Shown: in pieces, positions 33,267 to 41,864 of the stretch
How positions within the stretch are numbered: the first letter of the stretch is position 1
Layout of the letters: every line of letters begins with the position of its first letter
Made by a program: the position numbers and the translations under genes
Notes under the pieces: model-generated
What the model was told of the DNA's origin: nothing
Seen by the model: only the letters and a program-made list of their open reading frames with translations
Databases searched by the model: none
Assembly: GCA_035634255.1 (NCBI GenBank)
Contig: DASQDI010000089.1
Span: 57,953-121,952, forward strand
DNA length: 64,000 nucleotides
Direction of reading: 5' to 3'
Source: DATLMR01 sp035634255
GTDB taxonomy: Bacteria > Acidobacteriota > Blastocatellia > UBA7656

Positions 33267-35945
33267 TTAATCACCGCCCGGCGTATCGTCTACCTGCGGG
33301 GCCACGCTGTTGGACAGGACATCGCCCGGATTCGTGACGCGCAACTGGAAGCGCGTCGGCCCTCCCAGGGCGACGATCTTGTTCGCGGGCAGCGTGATGA
33401 TCAGCTTTTCGGGGGTCATCCTGACGGGGACCTGCTGTCGGACCACCAGGCCGTCCTTGATGAATTCGACTACCGCGCCATCCCTAAAGTTTTTGCCCTC
33501 CATAACGATGCGCCTGCGGTCCTCGTCCCCCGGCGCGGGCTTGATGAGCGCCCCGGTCACTTCCGGGCCTTCGACCTTCAGGAGGTGATCCTCCGAGGGA
33601 ATGCCCTCGCTGTTATTCGGGTTGATGACCTGAAACTTAAGGTCTCCGGGCTGCGCCAGCAGCGAGTTCAATTTGCCCCCGAGCTTCACGACTATGCGCG
33701 TGTTGGAGATGAAGCGGATGCGCCTCGGGCTGACCTGAAACTCATCGCCGCCGGGGCCTTTGATCTTAACGCGCGCGCCCGGCCTGAAGTTGGCCCCGTG
33801 GATGCCGACCTTCATTTCCTTCTGACCCGCCAGCACCGCCCCCGGACCGACGCTCTCGATGGAAGGGCCGACGGCGCTCAGTTCTTTTAGATTGGACTCG
33901 ATATCTCCGGGGTTCAGGACGCTCACTTTCAGGGTGCCGACGACCTGCGACAGCCGGCCCGGCACTCTCAGCTTTATCAGGCTTCCGCCGAAAAACAGGA
34001 CATTGCCGGGCGCGACCATCTGATCATTTATCTTCACGCGCGCGCCCGGCCTGAAGTTCTCGCCGAGGATCTTCAGAGTGAAGCTCCCCGCCCCGGCGAC
34101 CACATCCTTCTGGTTCGTCCTGAGTTCATCTATGGTCGGCCCGAAGACCGTCAGGTCCATCTCGTTCGACTCAAGCGAGGGCACGGCCATGTCCCTGACC
34201 CGGACCTTGAGCACCCTCACGGAGTCCGCGAGACTCTTCGGCACCACGGCTTGCAGCTCGACCCCCGCGTACTTCGTATTCAGTTGCTGGCCGGCGACGT
34301 GGATGGCCGAGCTGGGCCGGAAGTTCTTCCCGAGCACTCTGAGCGTGAAGGCGCTGCTGGGGCCGGGGATGCGGCCCGGCTTCAGCTTATCTATCACCGG
34401 CTTAAGCGGGTCCACCCGCAGGGGTAACGAATTCGAAAGAGCGCCGCCCGGCGTTTTCACCTGCACGGAGAGGTCGCGCGGCTGGGTCAGCAGAGCTTTG
34501 CGAATCGTGCCTTCCAGGACCGCCCCCCCGCGCATGAGCTTCGCCCTGATCTCCTCACCTTCCACGACGAGCGCGGACCCTTGCACGAAGTTCGTGCCTT
34601 CGACTATCAGCCTGAGATTCTGAGGGCGAGACTGTTGGACCACGGAGGGCGAAAGGGCCATGATCGCCGGGGCCCCGGAGCCGGGCTCGTCGGCCCCATC
34701 CGAAGCGGCCTGATCGAAAGATACGATGACGACTTCGTCCCCGCTCGGGGCGGACCTGATCGCCATCACGGTGCGCGATTTTTCGTTCACCGCGATGCGC
34801 CTCAACTCGCTCCCGATCACCTGATGCGACTCGAGCTCTCCCGTCACGGTGTCGAATGCGAACAGGACACCCGTGGCCGACGCGACGAAGGCCACGGAAG
34901 CGTCGCCGCCGAACACGACGTTGTTAGAGCGAGAGAACTCTATGCCATCAGGAGGGGTGAATTGAGACCTGACCGCAAGCTGACCGCCCAGATTGACGAG
35001 GACCGTGACGCCGCCCGCATTCTCGCCCTTCTTTTCGCCCGCGCGCGTTACCCCGATCAGTTCCTCGGCGCCGGCCGAGGCCACCGTAATTTTACGAGGC
35101 GAAGAGACCGGGGCGCTTCCCAGTAAAGCTCCGCTTGTCGAATCGACGGCCATGAGCTTATCACCCGCCGAGGCCGCGATGTACACGGTCCTTCCGTCCG
35201 AACTGAAGGCCGGATTGTTCGAATCCTCGAAGCGCGCGTCGCCGGGGCTGAAGCTCTCTGTCAGGGTCAGGTGCCCCTGCCCATCGACATTGATGAGAGA
35301 TAGCGTGTTCGATACGGAACTGGCGACGGCCAGACGGCGCACGCCGCCTTTATCGTAAAGCGTCGCCTCCGACGGCCTCGCGAGCAACGGCAGGCGCGAG
35401 ACGAGCGCCCCCGACTCCACGTCGAACGACAGGAGCGAAGGCTCGTTGAAACTCGCGGCGATAAAACAGAGCTTGCCGTCTTCCGAGAGCAGGGCGTGCG
35501 TGGAAGGGGTCAGCAGAGCGTCCTGAGGCAGGACCAGCAGCGAGCGCAGCTCAAGGTCGCGCGGCCTGCCGGCGTCGATAATGCTAACGGTCGCGGGGTT
35601 GCCGTTCGCCGGGTCGTTGAGAGCGGGGACCGCGATGAGGCGCTGCCCGCCCGACTCCAACATCGTGATCGGCCCGATTGTCTCGCCCACGACCATCGAG
35701 GAGAGCAGCTTGCCCGATGTCGCGCTGAAGGAGATCAGCGAGCCGCCCGTGATTGAAGATACGAATCCCGTCTTGCCGCTCGCCGTGATCACAGGCTGCG
35801 CGCTCTCGTCAAGTATCGCGTGCGACGGCAGGGAGATGCTCCGCGATTCGCCGAGCTGCGCGCGGTTGCCGCTCCCGTGAGCCACCGCAAGGCTCAAGGC
35901 CACAAGACACGATATTATCGTCGCCTGTCTTTTATTAAGGCTCAC
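33267..35945 (-). CDS. Secreted beta-propeller/TIG-repeat protein
   Basis: An 892-residue exported protein. Signal peptide 1-25. Residues about 40-420 form YVTN/WD-like blades (VYIAASAGDKLMAVDSTSG, VAFVASATGVLFAFDTVTGE). Residues about 430-890 hold five TIG/IPT units, each with a GxNFxxG core; three of them share NFRPGARVKI or NFRPSSAIHV. This build suits cell-surface binding or structure. GTG start at 35945 has GGAG 9 nt upstream. No neighbour hints at the ligand. Confidence 0.85.
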   Translation of the reverse strand: MSLNKRQATIISCLVALSLAVAHGSGNRAQLGESRSISLPSHAILDESAQPVITASGKTGFVSSITGGSLISFSATSGKLLSSMVVGETIGPITMLESGGQRLIAVPALNDPANGNPATVSIIDAGRPRDLELRSLLVLPQDALLTPSTHALLSEDGKLCFIAASFNEPSLLSFDVESGALVSRLPLLARPSEATLYDKGGVRRLAVASSVSNTLSLINVDGQGHLTLTESFSPGDARFEDSNNPAFSSDGRTVYIAASAGDKLMAVDSTSGALLGSAPVSSPRKITVASAGAEELIGVTRAGEKKGENAGGVTVLVNLGGQLAVRSQFTPPDGIEFSRSNNVVFGGDASVAFVASATGVLFAFDTVTGELESHQVIGSELRRIAVNEKSRTVMAIRSAPSGDEVVIVSFDQAASDGADEPGSGAPAIMALSPSVVQQSRPQNLRLIVEGTNFVQGSALVVEGEEIRAKLMRGGAVLEGTIRKALLTQPRDLSVQVKTPGGALSNSLPLRVDPLKPVIDKLKPGRIPGPSSAFTLRVLGKNFRPSSAIHVAGQQLNTKYAGVELQAVVPKSLADSVRVLKVRVRDMAVPSLESNEMDLTVFGPTIDELRTNQKDVVAGAGSFTLKILGENFRPGARVKINDQMVAPGNVLFFGGSLIKLRVPGRLSQVVGTLKVSVLNPGDIESNLKELSAVGPSIESVGPGAVLAGQKEMKVGIHGANFRPGARVKIKGPGGDEFQVSPRRIRFISNTRIVVKLGGKLNSLLAQPGDLKFQVINPNNSEGIPSEDHLLKVEGPEVTGALIKPAPGDEDRRRIVMEGKNFRDGAVVEFIKDGLVVRQQVPVRMTPEKLIITLPANKIVALGGPTRFQLRVTNPGDVLSNSVAPQVDDTPGGD

Positions 35946-36166
35946 TGTATTGACTCCTACTTGCGAAACATGGCGCCGGGGAGGCCGGGGCATCGGCGGC
36001 AGCTATCTTATTATCTTTAACCTTGATATATCAAGGGAAATGGCTCTTACGGGTGCCTCAACATCACGACAGATCGGAGGCCGAATGAGGAAGCATTTTA
36101 TCCGCCTGGCATACGTCTCAACGCGCATGGCAAAATATTGTTCCGAATAGTCAATGGGAGGGTGTC

Positions 36167-36661
36167 ATGAAATTCAAGCAGGTAATCGCTCTTTTGCCAT
36201 TAGTGCTAATGCTGGTGCTGGCCGCCGCCCCGCCTTCGCGGGCGGCCCAACAGAAGCCGGAGACGAAGCAGAAGGCGGACCGACAGGCGTCCGCGAAACA
36301 CGAGGCTCCCGACGCGGCGGAAGCCGACAGAATCACCGTCGAAGAGCTCAAAGCTAAGATCGAAAAGAATGAGCCCGTCACGGTCATCGACGTGCGCAGC
36401 GAGGGCTCGTACGAATCGTCGGACAAGAAGATCAAAGGGTCCATTCGCATGCTCACGGACGACATCGAGTCCCGCGTAAAGGAGATCCCGCGCGACACTC
36501 TGGTCGTCACCTACTGTACCTGACCGAGCGAAGCCACAAGCGCCCGTGCGGCGCAGGTACTCATCGGTAAAGGTTACAAGAACGTGCGCGCGCTCAAAGG
36601 CGGGTGGGACGCCTGGGTCAAGGCGGGAGGGCAGGTCGAGCCTAAAGACCCTTCGAAGTGA
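36167..36661 (+). CDS. Rhodanese-like protein with in-frame TGA (candidate selenoprotein)
   Basis: A 164-codon reading frame with signal peptide (1-27) and a rhodanese domain (about 55-155). The frame is broken only by TGA at 36521-36523 (codon 119). Upstream: ITVEELKAKI, VIDVRSEGSY, TLVVTYCT; downstream in the same frame: PSEATSARAAQVLIGKGYKN and VRALKGGWDAWV, ending at TGA 36661. Relatives read YC-x-C-P-x-E-A-T-S at this site, so the TGA replaces the second Cys exactly. This fits selenocysteine (Cys117-Thr-Sec119) in a periplasmic sulfurtransferase or redox protein. A hairpin fitting bacterial SECIS geometry follows. The alternative is a nonsense mutation. GGGAGG lies 6-7 nt before the ATG. 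Confidence 0.8.
36540..36554 (+). promoter_or_regulatory. Candidate bacterial SECIS hairpin
   Basis: GCGCC (36540-36544), loop CGTGC (36545-36549), GGCGC (36550-36554). The loop starts 21 nt after the TGA and has a G among its first two bases, as required in E. coli-type SECIS elements; it also contains GU. GCC/GGT outside can extend the stem across an internal loop. Confidence 0.55.
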
Positions 36662-36706
36662 AATAATCGGGGGTCGAAAGCGCCTTCTGAGGGAGCCCGA
36701 AAACAG

Positions 36707-37078
36707 ATGAAGATAATGAACCGCGACGACTCGCGCGTGCTCGACACGCGGCACGGCTCGCAGATTCGCCCGCTCATGGATCGCACGACTTCCGACATAA
36801 CTCAGTGCAGCCTGGCCGAAGAGATCCTCCCGCCGGGCTGCTCCGTCACGCCTCATCATCACGACCGGCTCGAAGAGGTCTACTATATTCTCTCGGGCAG
36901 GGGCGTGATGTCGGTCGGCGACGAGCAGCGCGAGGTCGGGCCCGGCGACGCCATATACATCCCGCGCGGGACCCGCCACACACTCGCGAACACCGGCACG
37001 GAGCCCGTGAAGTTGCTGCTGGTTTGCGGCCCCGCCTTCTTCTTCGAAGACGAGATACTCGAGACTTCGGGCGCGTAG
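36707..37078 (+). CDS. Cupin-domain protein
   Basis: A 123-residue single cupin. Motif 1 HHHDRLEEVYYILSGRG supplies three His and a Glu; motif 2 PGDAIYIPRGTRHTLANTG the last His. Metal-binding beta barrels of this size are sugar isomerases, dioxygenases or sensors; function not defined. 45 bp after the rhodanese gene, so probably co-transcribed. Confidence 0.85.
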   Translation: MKIMNRDDSRVLDTRHGSQIRPLMDRTTSDITQCSLAEEILPPGCSVTPHHHDRLEEVYYILSGRGVMSVGDEQREVGPGDAIYIPRGTRHTLANTGTEPVKLLLVCGPAFFFEDEILETSGA

Positions 37079-37089
37079 ACTCGCCCGAA
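37066..37089. terminator. Hairpin between cupin and CBS genes, overlapping the cupin stop
   Basis: An 8-bp stem (ttcgggcg 37066-37073, cgcccgaa 37082-37089) with the TAG stop (37076-37078) in the loop. It lies between convergent genes. Confidence 0.5.
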
Positions 37090-37105
37090 GGTCACCCCGC
37101 GGGAG

Positions 37106-37564
37106 CTATGACGCGCCGCGCGCGAAGTCGGGCGGGACGTAATGAATGTAGGTGTTGAGCATGCGAATCTCGTCGGCCTTCTCGTCCGCGTCCACTTCGA
37201 GCAGGTCGCGCAGTGACACCAGCCCCAGAAACTTATTCTCTTCGAGCACGGGGATGTGGCGGCATTTGGCCTGCCGCATCTTGCTTATCCCCTCCTCGCA
37301 ACTGTCTTCCGGGCCCGCTATCGTCAGCTCGGTAGTCATCACGTCGCGCACGAGCACGTTATTCGGGTCGCGCCCTTCCGCGACCACGCGCTTCATCAGG
37401 TCGCGCTCGGAGAAGAGGCCGACGACCCTCTCGCCATCCACCACCGTGACCGCGCCTATGTTCCGCTCCGTCATGTAAAGCGCGGCCTGCTGAACCGTCC
37501 TGTCCGCGGAGACGGTGTACAGGTCCCTGTTCGATCCTTTTACTATTGAGCCGAGATTTTTCAT
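37106..37564 (-). CDS. CBS-domain-pair protein
   Basis: A 152-residue protein of two CBS domains (about 9-65 and 75-130). Typical turns GAVTVVDGERVVGLFSERDL and KFLGLVSLRDLLEV are present. CBS pairs bind adenosyl ligands and act as energy sensors; free-standing ones regulate unknown partners. Start at 37564; the frame goes on to 37615 without support. Confidence 0.88.
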   Translation of the reverse strand: MKNLGSIVKGSNRDLYTVSADRTVQQAALYMTERNIGAVTVVDGERVVGLFSERDLMKRVVAEGRDPNNVLVRDVMTTELTIAGPEDSCEEGISKMRQAKCRHIPVLEENKFLGLVSLRDLLEVDADEKADEIRMLNTYIHYVPPDFARGAS

Positions 37565-37837
37565 GATTACCGCACCCCCTTCATGTCCGAAGCAGTGAGG
37601 AGTTGAAGCCAGCAAACAGCGAGCGCCAGGCCGGAGGGTTGATTATTATTTTCGCGGAAGCCGCCCTCGACGGTTGCCGCCCTGACGCGCTCTATGTAGC
37701 CGATGATCAGATGCGCCCTAGCGAACCGGTTACAAAAGTATAAGTGCGATTGGCCTGAGTCTACATTCCGGCCTCGCGCGTTGTCAAGAATCGCCCCCGG
37801 AGCCATCCTCCGCGGCCCCGTGTGCTAAAATCCTCGC

Positions 37838-38599
37838 GTGAACAGGGAGGACATAAAGAAGCTGATCGAGGAAGTGCGCGCGGGCCGCATGGGCGCGGAC
37901 CAGGCCGCGGATAAATTGTCGCACCTCCCTTACGAGGACATCTCCTTCGCGCGCGTGGACCACCACCGCGAAATGCGCGTCGGGTTCCCGGAAGTGATCC
38001 TCGGCGAGGGCAAGACCGTCGAGCAGATATTCAAAATATCCGAGCGCATCCTGCTCAACAGCTCGAACCTTCTCATCTCGCGCACGTCAAAGGAGGTGTT
38101 CGAAGCGGTCTCGAAGATCGCCCCCGACGCCGAATTCAGCAGGGACGCGCGCATGGTCTCGGTCATCCGCGACCGCGCGGAGCGAGGGGAGGGGACGATA
38201 GCCGTCATCTCCGCGGGCACGTCGGACATACCCGTGGCGGAGGAGGCGGCCATCACCGCGACCGCCATGGGCAACCGCGTCGCGCGCGTCTACGACGTGG
38301 GGGTCGCCGGCATTCACAGGCTGTTCGGCGCGCGGGCGGAGTTCGAATCGGCGCGGGTGATCATAGTCGTGGCGGGGATGGAAGGCGCGCTCCCGTCGGT
38401 CGTGGGCGGCCTCGTGCCCGTGCCCGTCATCGCCGTGCCGACGAGCATAGGCTACGGGGCGTCTTTCGGCGGGCTGGCGGCCCTGCTCGGCATGCTGAAT
38501 TCGTGCGCTTCAAACGTGACCGTGGTCAACATCGACAACGGCTTCGGCGCGGGCTTCGTGGCAAGCCTCATTAATCGGAAGCGGCCCGGAGGCGGGTAA
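37838..38599 (+). CDS. larB: Pyridinium-3,5-biscarboxylic acid mononucleotide synthase
   Basis: A 253-residue LarB, which carboxylates and hydrolyses nicotinic acid adenine dinucleotide in the first step of the nickel-pincer cofactor. The C-terminal half has the PurE-like AIR-carboxylase fold (AVISAGTSDIPVAEEAAITA, VAGMEGALPSVVGGL, VPTSIGYGASFGG). LarC and LarE, the other cofactor genes, are not in the window. GTG start; a TAAAAT box lies 6 nt upstream with no Shine-Dalgarno. Confidence 0.93.
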   Translation: MNREDIKKLIEEVRAGRMGADQAADKLSHLPYEDISFARVDHHREMRVGFPEVILGEGKTVEQIFKISERILLNSSNLLISRTSKEVFEAVSKIAPDAEFSRDARMVSVIRDRAERGEGTIAVISAGTSDIPVAEEAAITATAMGNRVARVYDVGVAGIHRLFGARAEFESARVIIVVAGMEGALPSVVGGLVPVPVIAVPTSIGYGASFGGLAALLGMLNSCASNVTVVNIDNGFGAGFVASLINRKRPGGG

Positions 38600-38829
38600 A
38601 TCCCGACCCGCCGGCCGGGGTTTAATTCTCGTCCTAACTTTCAGCGAAAGAGCACACAAACAACTACCCGATATGAGCAGGCATTAAGCCGAGTATGGCC
38701 ATTCGAAGAGTCGGGGCCCGCTTAGCAGAGAAGCGGTGAATCAAAGCAAAGCCCGATGCTCCCTTCGATCCGACCCTGCCGACAGTCGGTACTAAATCAG
38801 CAGGCGGGTTGCGGCGAGGGCGGAGGCTC

Positions 38830-39279
38830 TTACTTTGACAGCCGGGCCTTTACGAGGTCGCTCAGGGCCTTGCCGTCCACGGTCTTTCCTTCGAGCTTGG
38901 GGCGCACGGCCTTCATCACGGAGCCCATGTCTTTGGGGGACGACGCGCCCGTTTCTTTCACGGCTTCTTCGACGGCGCGCGCCATGTCCTCTTCGCTCGC
39001 CGAGGCGGGCAGGTAGCTCTGGATGATGCGGGCTTCGTTCTCTTCCTTATCCGCGAGGTCGGCCCGCCCGCCCGCGCGGTAGGCTTCGGCCGCGTCGCGC
39101 CTCTGCTTCAGCAGGGTCGAGAGGACGCGCATGGCTTCCGCGTCGTCCACGCCCGCGGGGAGCTCGGTCTGCCGCAGCTTGAGCGCGGTCTTCACCATCC
39201 GCAGGGCGCTCAAACGCTCCGGCTCCTTGGCCTTCATCGCTTCGGTTATGTCGCGGTCGATCTGGTCGGTAATCGGCAT
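38830..39279 (-). CDS. yqeY: GatB/YqeY-domain protein
   Basis: A 149-residue YqeY: N-terminal helical part (KEPERLSALRMVKTAL) and C-terminal GatB/YqeY tail (DMGSVMKAVRPKLEGKTVDG). This tail binds tRNA in GatB; free YqeY proteins have no settled function. ATG at 39279 follows GAGGTG; another Met lies 6 bp upstream. The 230 bp before it (38600-38829) hold no gene. Confidence 0.9.
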   Translation of the reverse strand: MPITDQIDRDITEAMKAKEPERLSALRMVKTALKLRQTELPAGVDDAEAMRVLSTLLKQRRDAAEAYRAGGRADLADKEENEARIIQSYLPASASEEDMARAVEEAVKETGASSPKDMGSVMKAVRPKLEGKTVDGKALSDLVKARLSK

Positions 39280-39310
39280 GTGCACACCTCGGTTTTAACA
39301 ATGAATTGCC

Positions 39311-41608
39311 TCACCTGCGCTTGTCCCCGTTGCCCTTCCCGCGCTCCCTGTCGCTCTCTTCGTGCTCTATCTTATAAAAGTCGAGCATCACGTCCGACTG
39401 CCCGCGCAGGTCGCGCTCAAGCCTGTTCAGGGCCACGCGCACTACGTCGCGGTGGTGCACGCGGCGGCGGCTCGGGACGTTGCTCACCTGAATCCATATC
39501 TTGTGAATCAGGCTTATGTCTTCCTCCGTGAGGTTCGGCGCGTGGGCCCCCAGGTACACGACCTGCTCCTCCCTGTTCGGGGCGATTACTCTGAAGGCGA
39601 CCTGCCGGCGCGGCTTCTCGCGCACGGCTTCCCACGCTCGGCCCAGCTCGCGCGCCTGCTCCTGCGCCGTCATCTTCGAAGATAGGCCCGCGACGATCTC
39701 GTTGGAGTCGAGCCGTATGGCGGTCTGCGCGACGGCGTCGAATATGTTGGTGGCCGGCACGACGACCAGGTCTACCGGCTTGCCGTGCTTTTCCGCCAGG
39801 GAGACGACCCGCGTGAACAGCCTCTGCTCGTACTCCGTGAATATGTTTTCGTCGTACATCTCGCGCTCGCCGCTGTCGGGCCCCGCGACCAGCCGCGTGG
39901 TCAGGACCACGATGTCCTGCTCCTCGGTGTTGGTCCGCTCAAGCGCGTATTCGAGGTGCGAGAGCGTGTTGTAATCGCGCACGGCAACCAGCACGTTGCC
40001 CGGCCTCGCGCCGACCGCGTCCTGGTCCACCGTCTCGTTCTGCTGCAACTGGAAGCGGTCGAGCTTGGCGACCGTCATGTCGAGCTTCCGCCGGTTGATC
40101 CGCTCGGAGATCGTGAATAAAATCAGGAAGACCGTCGTGAAAGAGATGCCCGAGATCGTGGCGATTGGCTTGGTCAGCAGGTTGGTCAACGCGACCGAGA
40201 CCAGGACCATAGCCACCAGCATCACGCCCAGCGGGACCTCGACCCCCCTGACTCGGATGTTAAGAGGCACCTTCCACTCGCGGGCCCCCGGCCGCTTGAA
40301 CCTCAGGACCAGCGTCGCTATGGCGTTGAACGTGAAGCTCCAGATGACCCCGAATGCGTACGCTTCGCCGAGGATGAATATGTCCCCGCCGGAGCCGATG
40401 ATCGTGACGAACTGGAGGGTGACGATCATGTTGATGAGGCGGTAGGTGGTGCCGTACTTCTTATGCGGGGCGCGGAACCAGTCGGTCAGCACCCCATCTT
40501 CCGACACGCGATTGAGCACGCCGTTCGACCCGATGATCGCCGTGTTGACCGCGCCCGAAAGCATCAGAAAGCCGACTATGACGACGAACCCCTGGAACAG
40601 GAGCTTCAGGTAGTCGGGCCCCACGAAGCTCATCGCCAGGCCGGAGATCAGGTTGTCCAGGTATCTGCCCCGCGTCTCGTCGGGGATGATCGCGACCGCG
40701 AAAATGGACACGAGGGACGTGAACAGGAGCGAGAACACGAATATGACTATGGCCGCGCGCTTGAGGTTCTTCAGCTTCGGGTACTCAAGCTCCCTGTTGA
40801 CCTGCGCGAGCGTCTCTTCGCCGCTCATCGCGAGCATGGAGTGGCCGAACGCTATGAGCAGGCCGATGACGCCTATGATGCTCGGGGCGGTGGGGTCGAT
40901 TATGGCATGGCCGTCGGAATGGGCGAACCAGTGCCAGGATTTGAGCCAGCCCAGCGAATTGTCCGAAAAGACCAGGTTGCCCGGCGCGGGCGCGGGAGGC
41001 ATCTGCCCCCCGCGCTCGATCAGCGTCAGGGCCCCCCATAAGATCAGGATCACGACCATCGCGGTCGTGACGTACATTATGCGCAGGGCGTCCCTGCTCG
41101 ACTCGTGTATGCCCTTGATGTTCCGCCGCCAGAAGTAGAGCGTGATGCCGCAGGCCAGAACCATCGCCGTCAGGTGCGTCGGCAGCAGGTAACCGACGAA
41201 CCCGGAGCGGGTCATGATCTCGTTGACCAGCCCGGCGATGTAGATGCCCGCCGTGACCGACGAGATGGGGCCGGTCAGCATGTAGTCGAAGACCAGGGTC
41301 GAGACGCTGAGCTTGGCCATCCTCCCGCCCAGGGCCTCTTTCACCACGCGGTAGACGCCGCCGCGCGTGAACATAGTCGACGACTCGATGTAGAGCATGC
41401 GGACGGCGGCGCTGAACAGCATCACCCCGAGGATGAACCACGGGGCCGACTTGCCCACGGCCTTCTCGGCTATCCCGCCGACGTAGAAGGCGGAAGAGCC
41501 CAGGTCGTTCAGAACGATGGCCGCGGCCCTCCAGAAAGAAATGAACGAGAGCATCACCGACGTGGCGACGACTACCCGGACTCGTGTTGGTGGTTTCGGA
41601 GTATCCAT
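39311..41608 (-). CDS. APC-family permease with cytoplasmic C-terminal domain
   Basis: A 765-residue protein. About 12 membrane helices cover residues 15-510 and match the APC superfamily (amino acid/cation transporters): SFWRAAAIVLNDLGSSAFYVGG, GGVYRVVKEALGG, GEETLAQVNREL. The last ~230 residues are soluble and alpha/beta, resembling a universal-stress-like regulatory domain (VLVAVRDYN, IVVLTTRLVAG, VDLVVVPATN). Substrate unknown. Ends 31 bp from yqeY. Confidence 0.85.
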   Translation of the reverse strand: MDTPKPPTRVRVVVATSVMLSFISFWRAAAIVLNDLGSSAFYVGGIAEKAVGKSAPWFILGVMLFSAAVRMLYIESSTMFTRGGVYRVVKEALGGRMAKLSVSTLVFDYMLTGPISSVTAGIYIAGLVNEIMTRSGFVGYLLPTHLTAMVLACGITLYFWRRNIKGIHESSRDALRIMYVTTAMVVILILWGALTLIERGGQMPPAPAPGNLVFSDNSLGWLKSWHWFAHSDGHAIIDPTAPSIIGVIGLLIAFGHSMLAMSGEETLAQVNRELEYPKLKNLKRAAIVIFVFSLLFTSLVSIFAVAIIPDETRGRYLDNLISGLAMSFVGPDYLKLLFQGFVVIVGFLMLSGAVNTAIIGSNGVLNRVSEDGVLTDWFRAPHKKYGTTYRLINMIVTLQFVTIIGSGGDIFILGEAYAFGVIWSFTFNAIATLVLRFKRPGAREWKVPLNIRVRGVEVPLGVMLVAMVLVSVALTNLLTKPIATISGISFTTVFLILFTISERINRRKLDMTVAKLDRFQLQQNETVDQDAVGARPGNVLVAVRDYNTLSHLEYALERTNTEEQDIVVLTTRLVAGPDSGEREMYDENIFTEYEQRLFTRVVSLAEKHGKPVDLVVVPATNIFDAVAQTAIRLDSNEIVAGLSSKMTAQEQARELGRAWEAVREKPRRQVAFRVIAPNREEQVVYLGAHAPNLTEEDISLIHKIWIQVSNVPSRRRVHHRDVVRVALNRLERDLRGQSDVMLDFYKIEHEESDRERGKGNGDKRR

Positions 41609-41829
41609 CTGATTTGGTTAGTGTCCTCGAAGGTCTTCGAGCTGTGATGGTACGGGTGAGAGAACCATAAGAAATCCGATCTTCACGCCTCTAACTGGAT
41701 AGCATACGCGCGCCTTTGAAGATGTCAAGCTCCCGGCCCGGTCGCGACGTGGCGGACAAGGATACACAATGTCAAAACCTAACACAACAGGAAATGATCG
41801 ACCCGTTCTTATCGTGAGAGGTTGATAAA

Positions 41830-41858
41830 CTGACCTTTAAGGTGATCTGCTGTATACT
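41830..41858 (+). promoter_or_regulatory. Promoter of the TrmH-family gene (leaderless-type)
   Basis: CTGACC (41830-41835), 17 bp, TATACT (41853-41858); the ATG follows after 6 nt, so transcription would start at or next to the start codon. Confidence 0.55.
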
Positions 41859-41864
41859 CACTCG

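Noticed and set aside
36167..36523. Rhodanese as a truncated pseudogene
   Set aside because: The domain continues in the same frame after the TGA with conserved residues and no other damage; kept as candidate selenoprotein, though mutation cannot be excluded.
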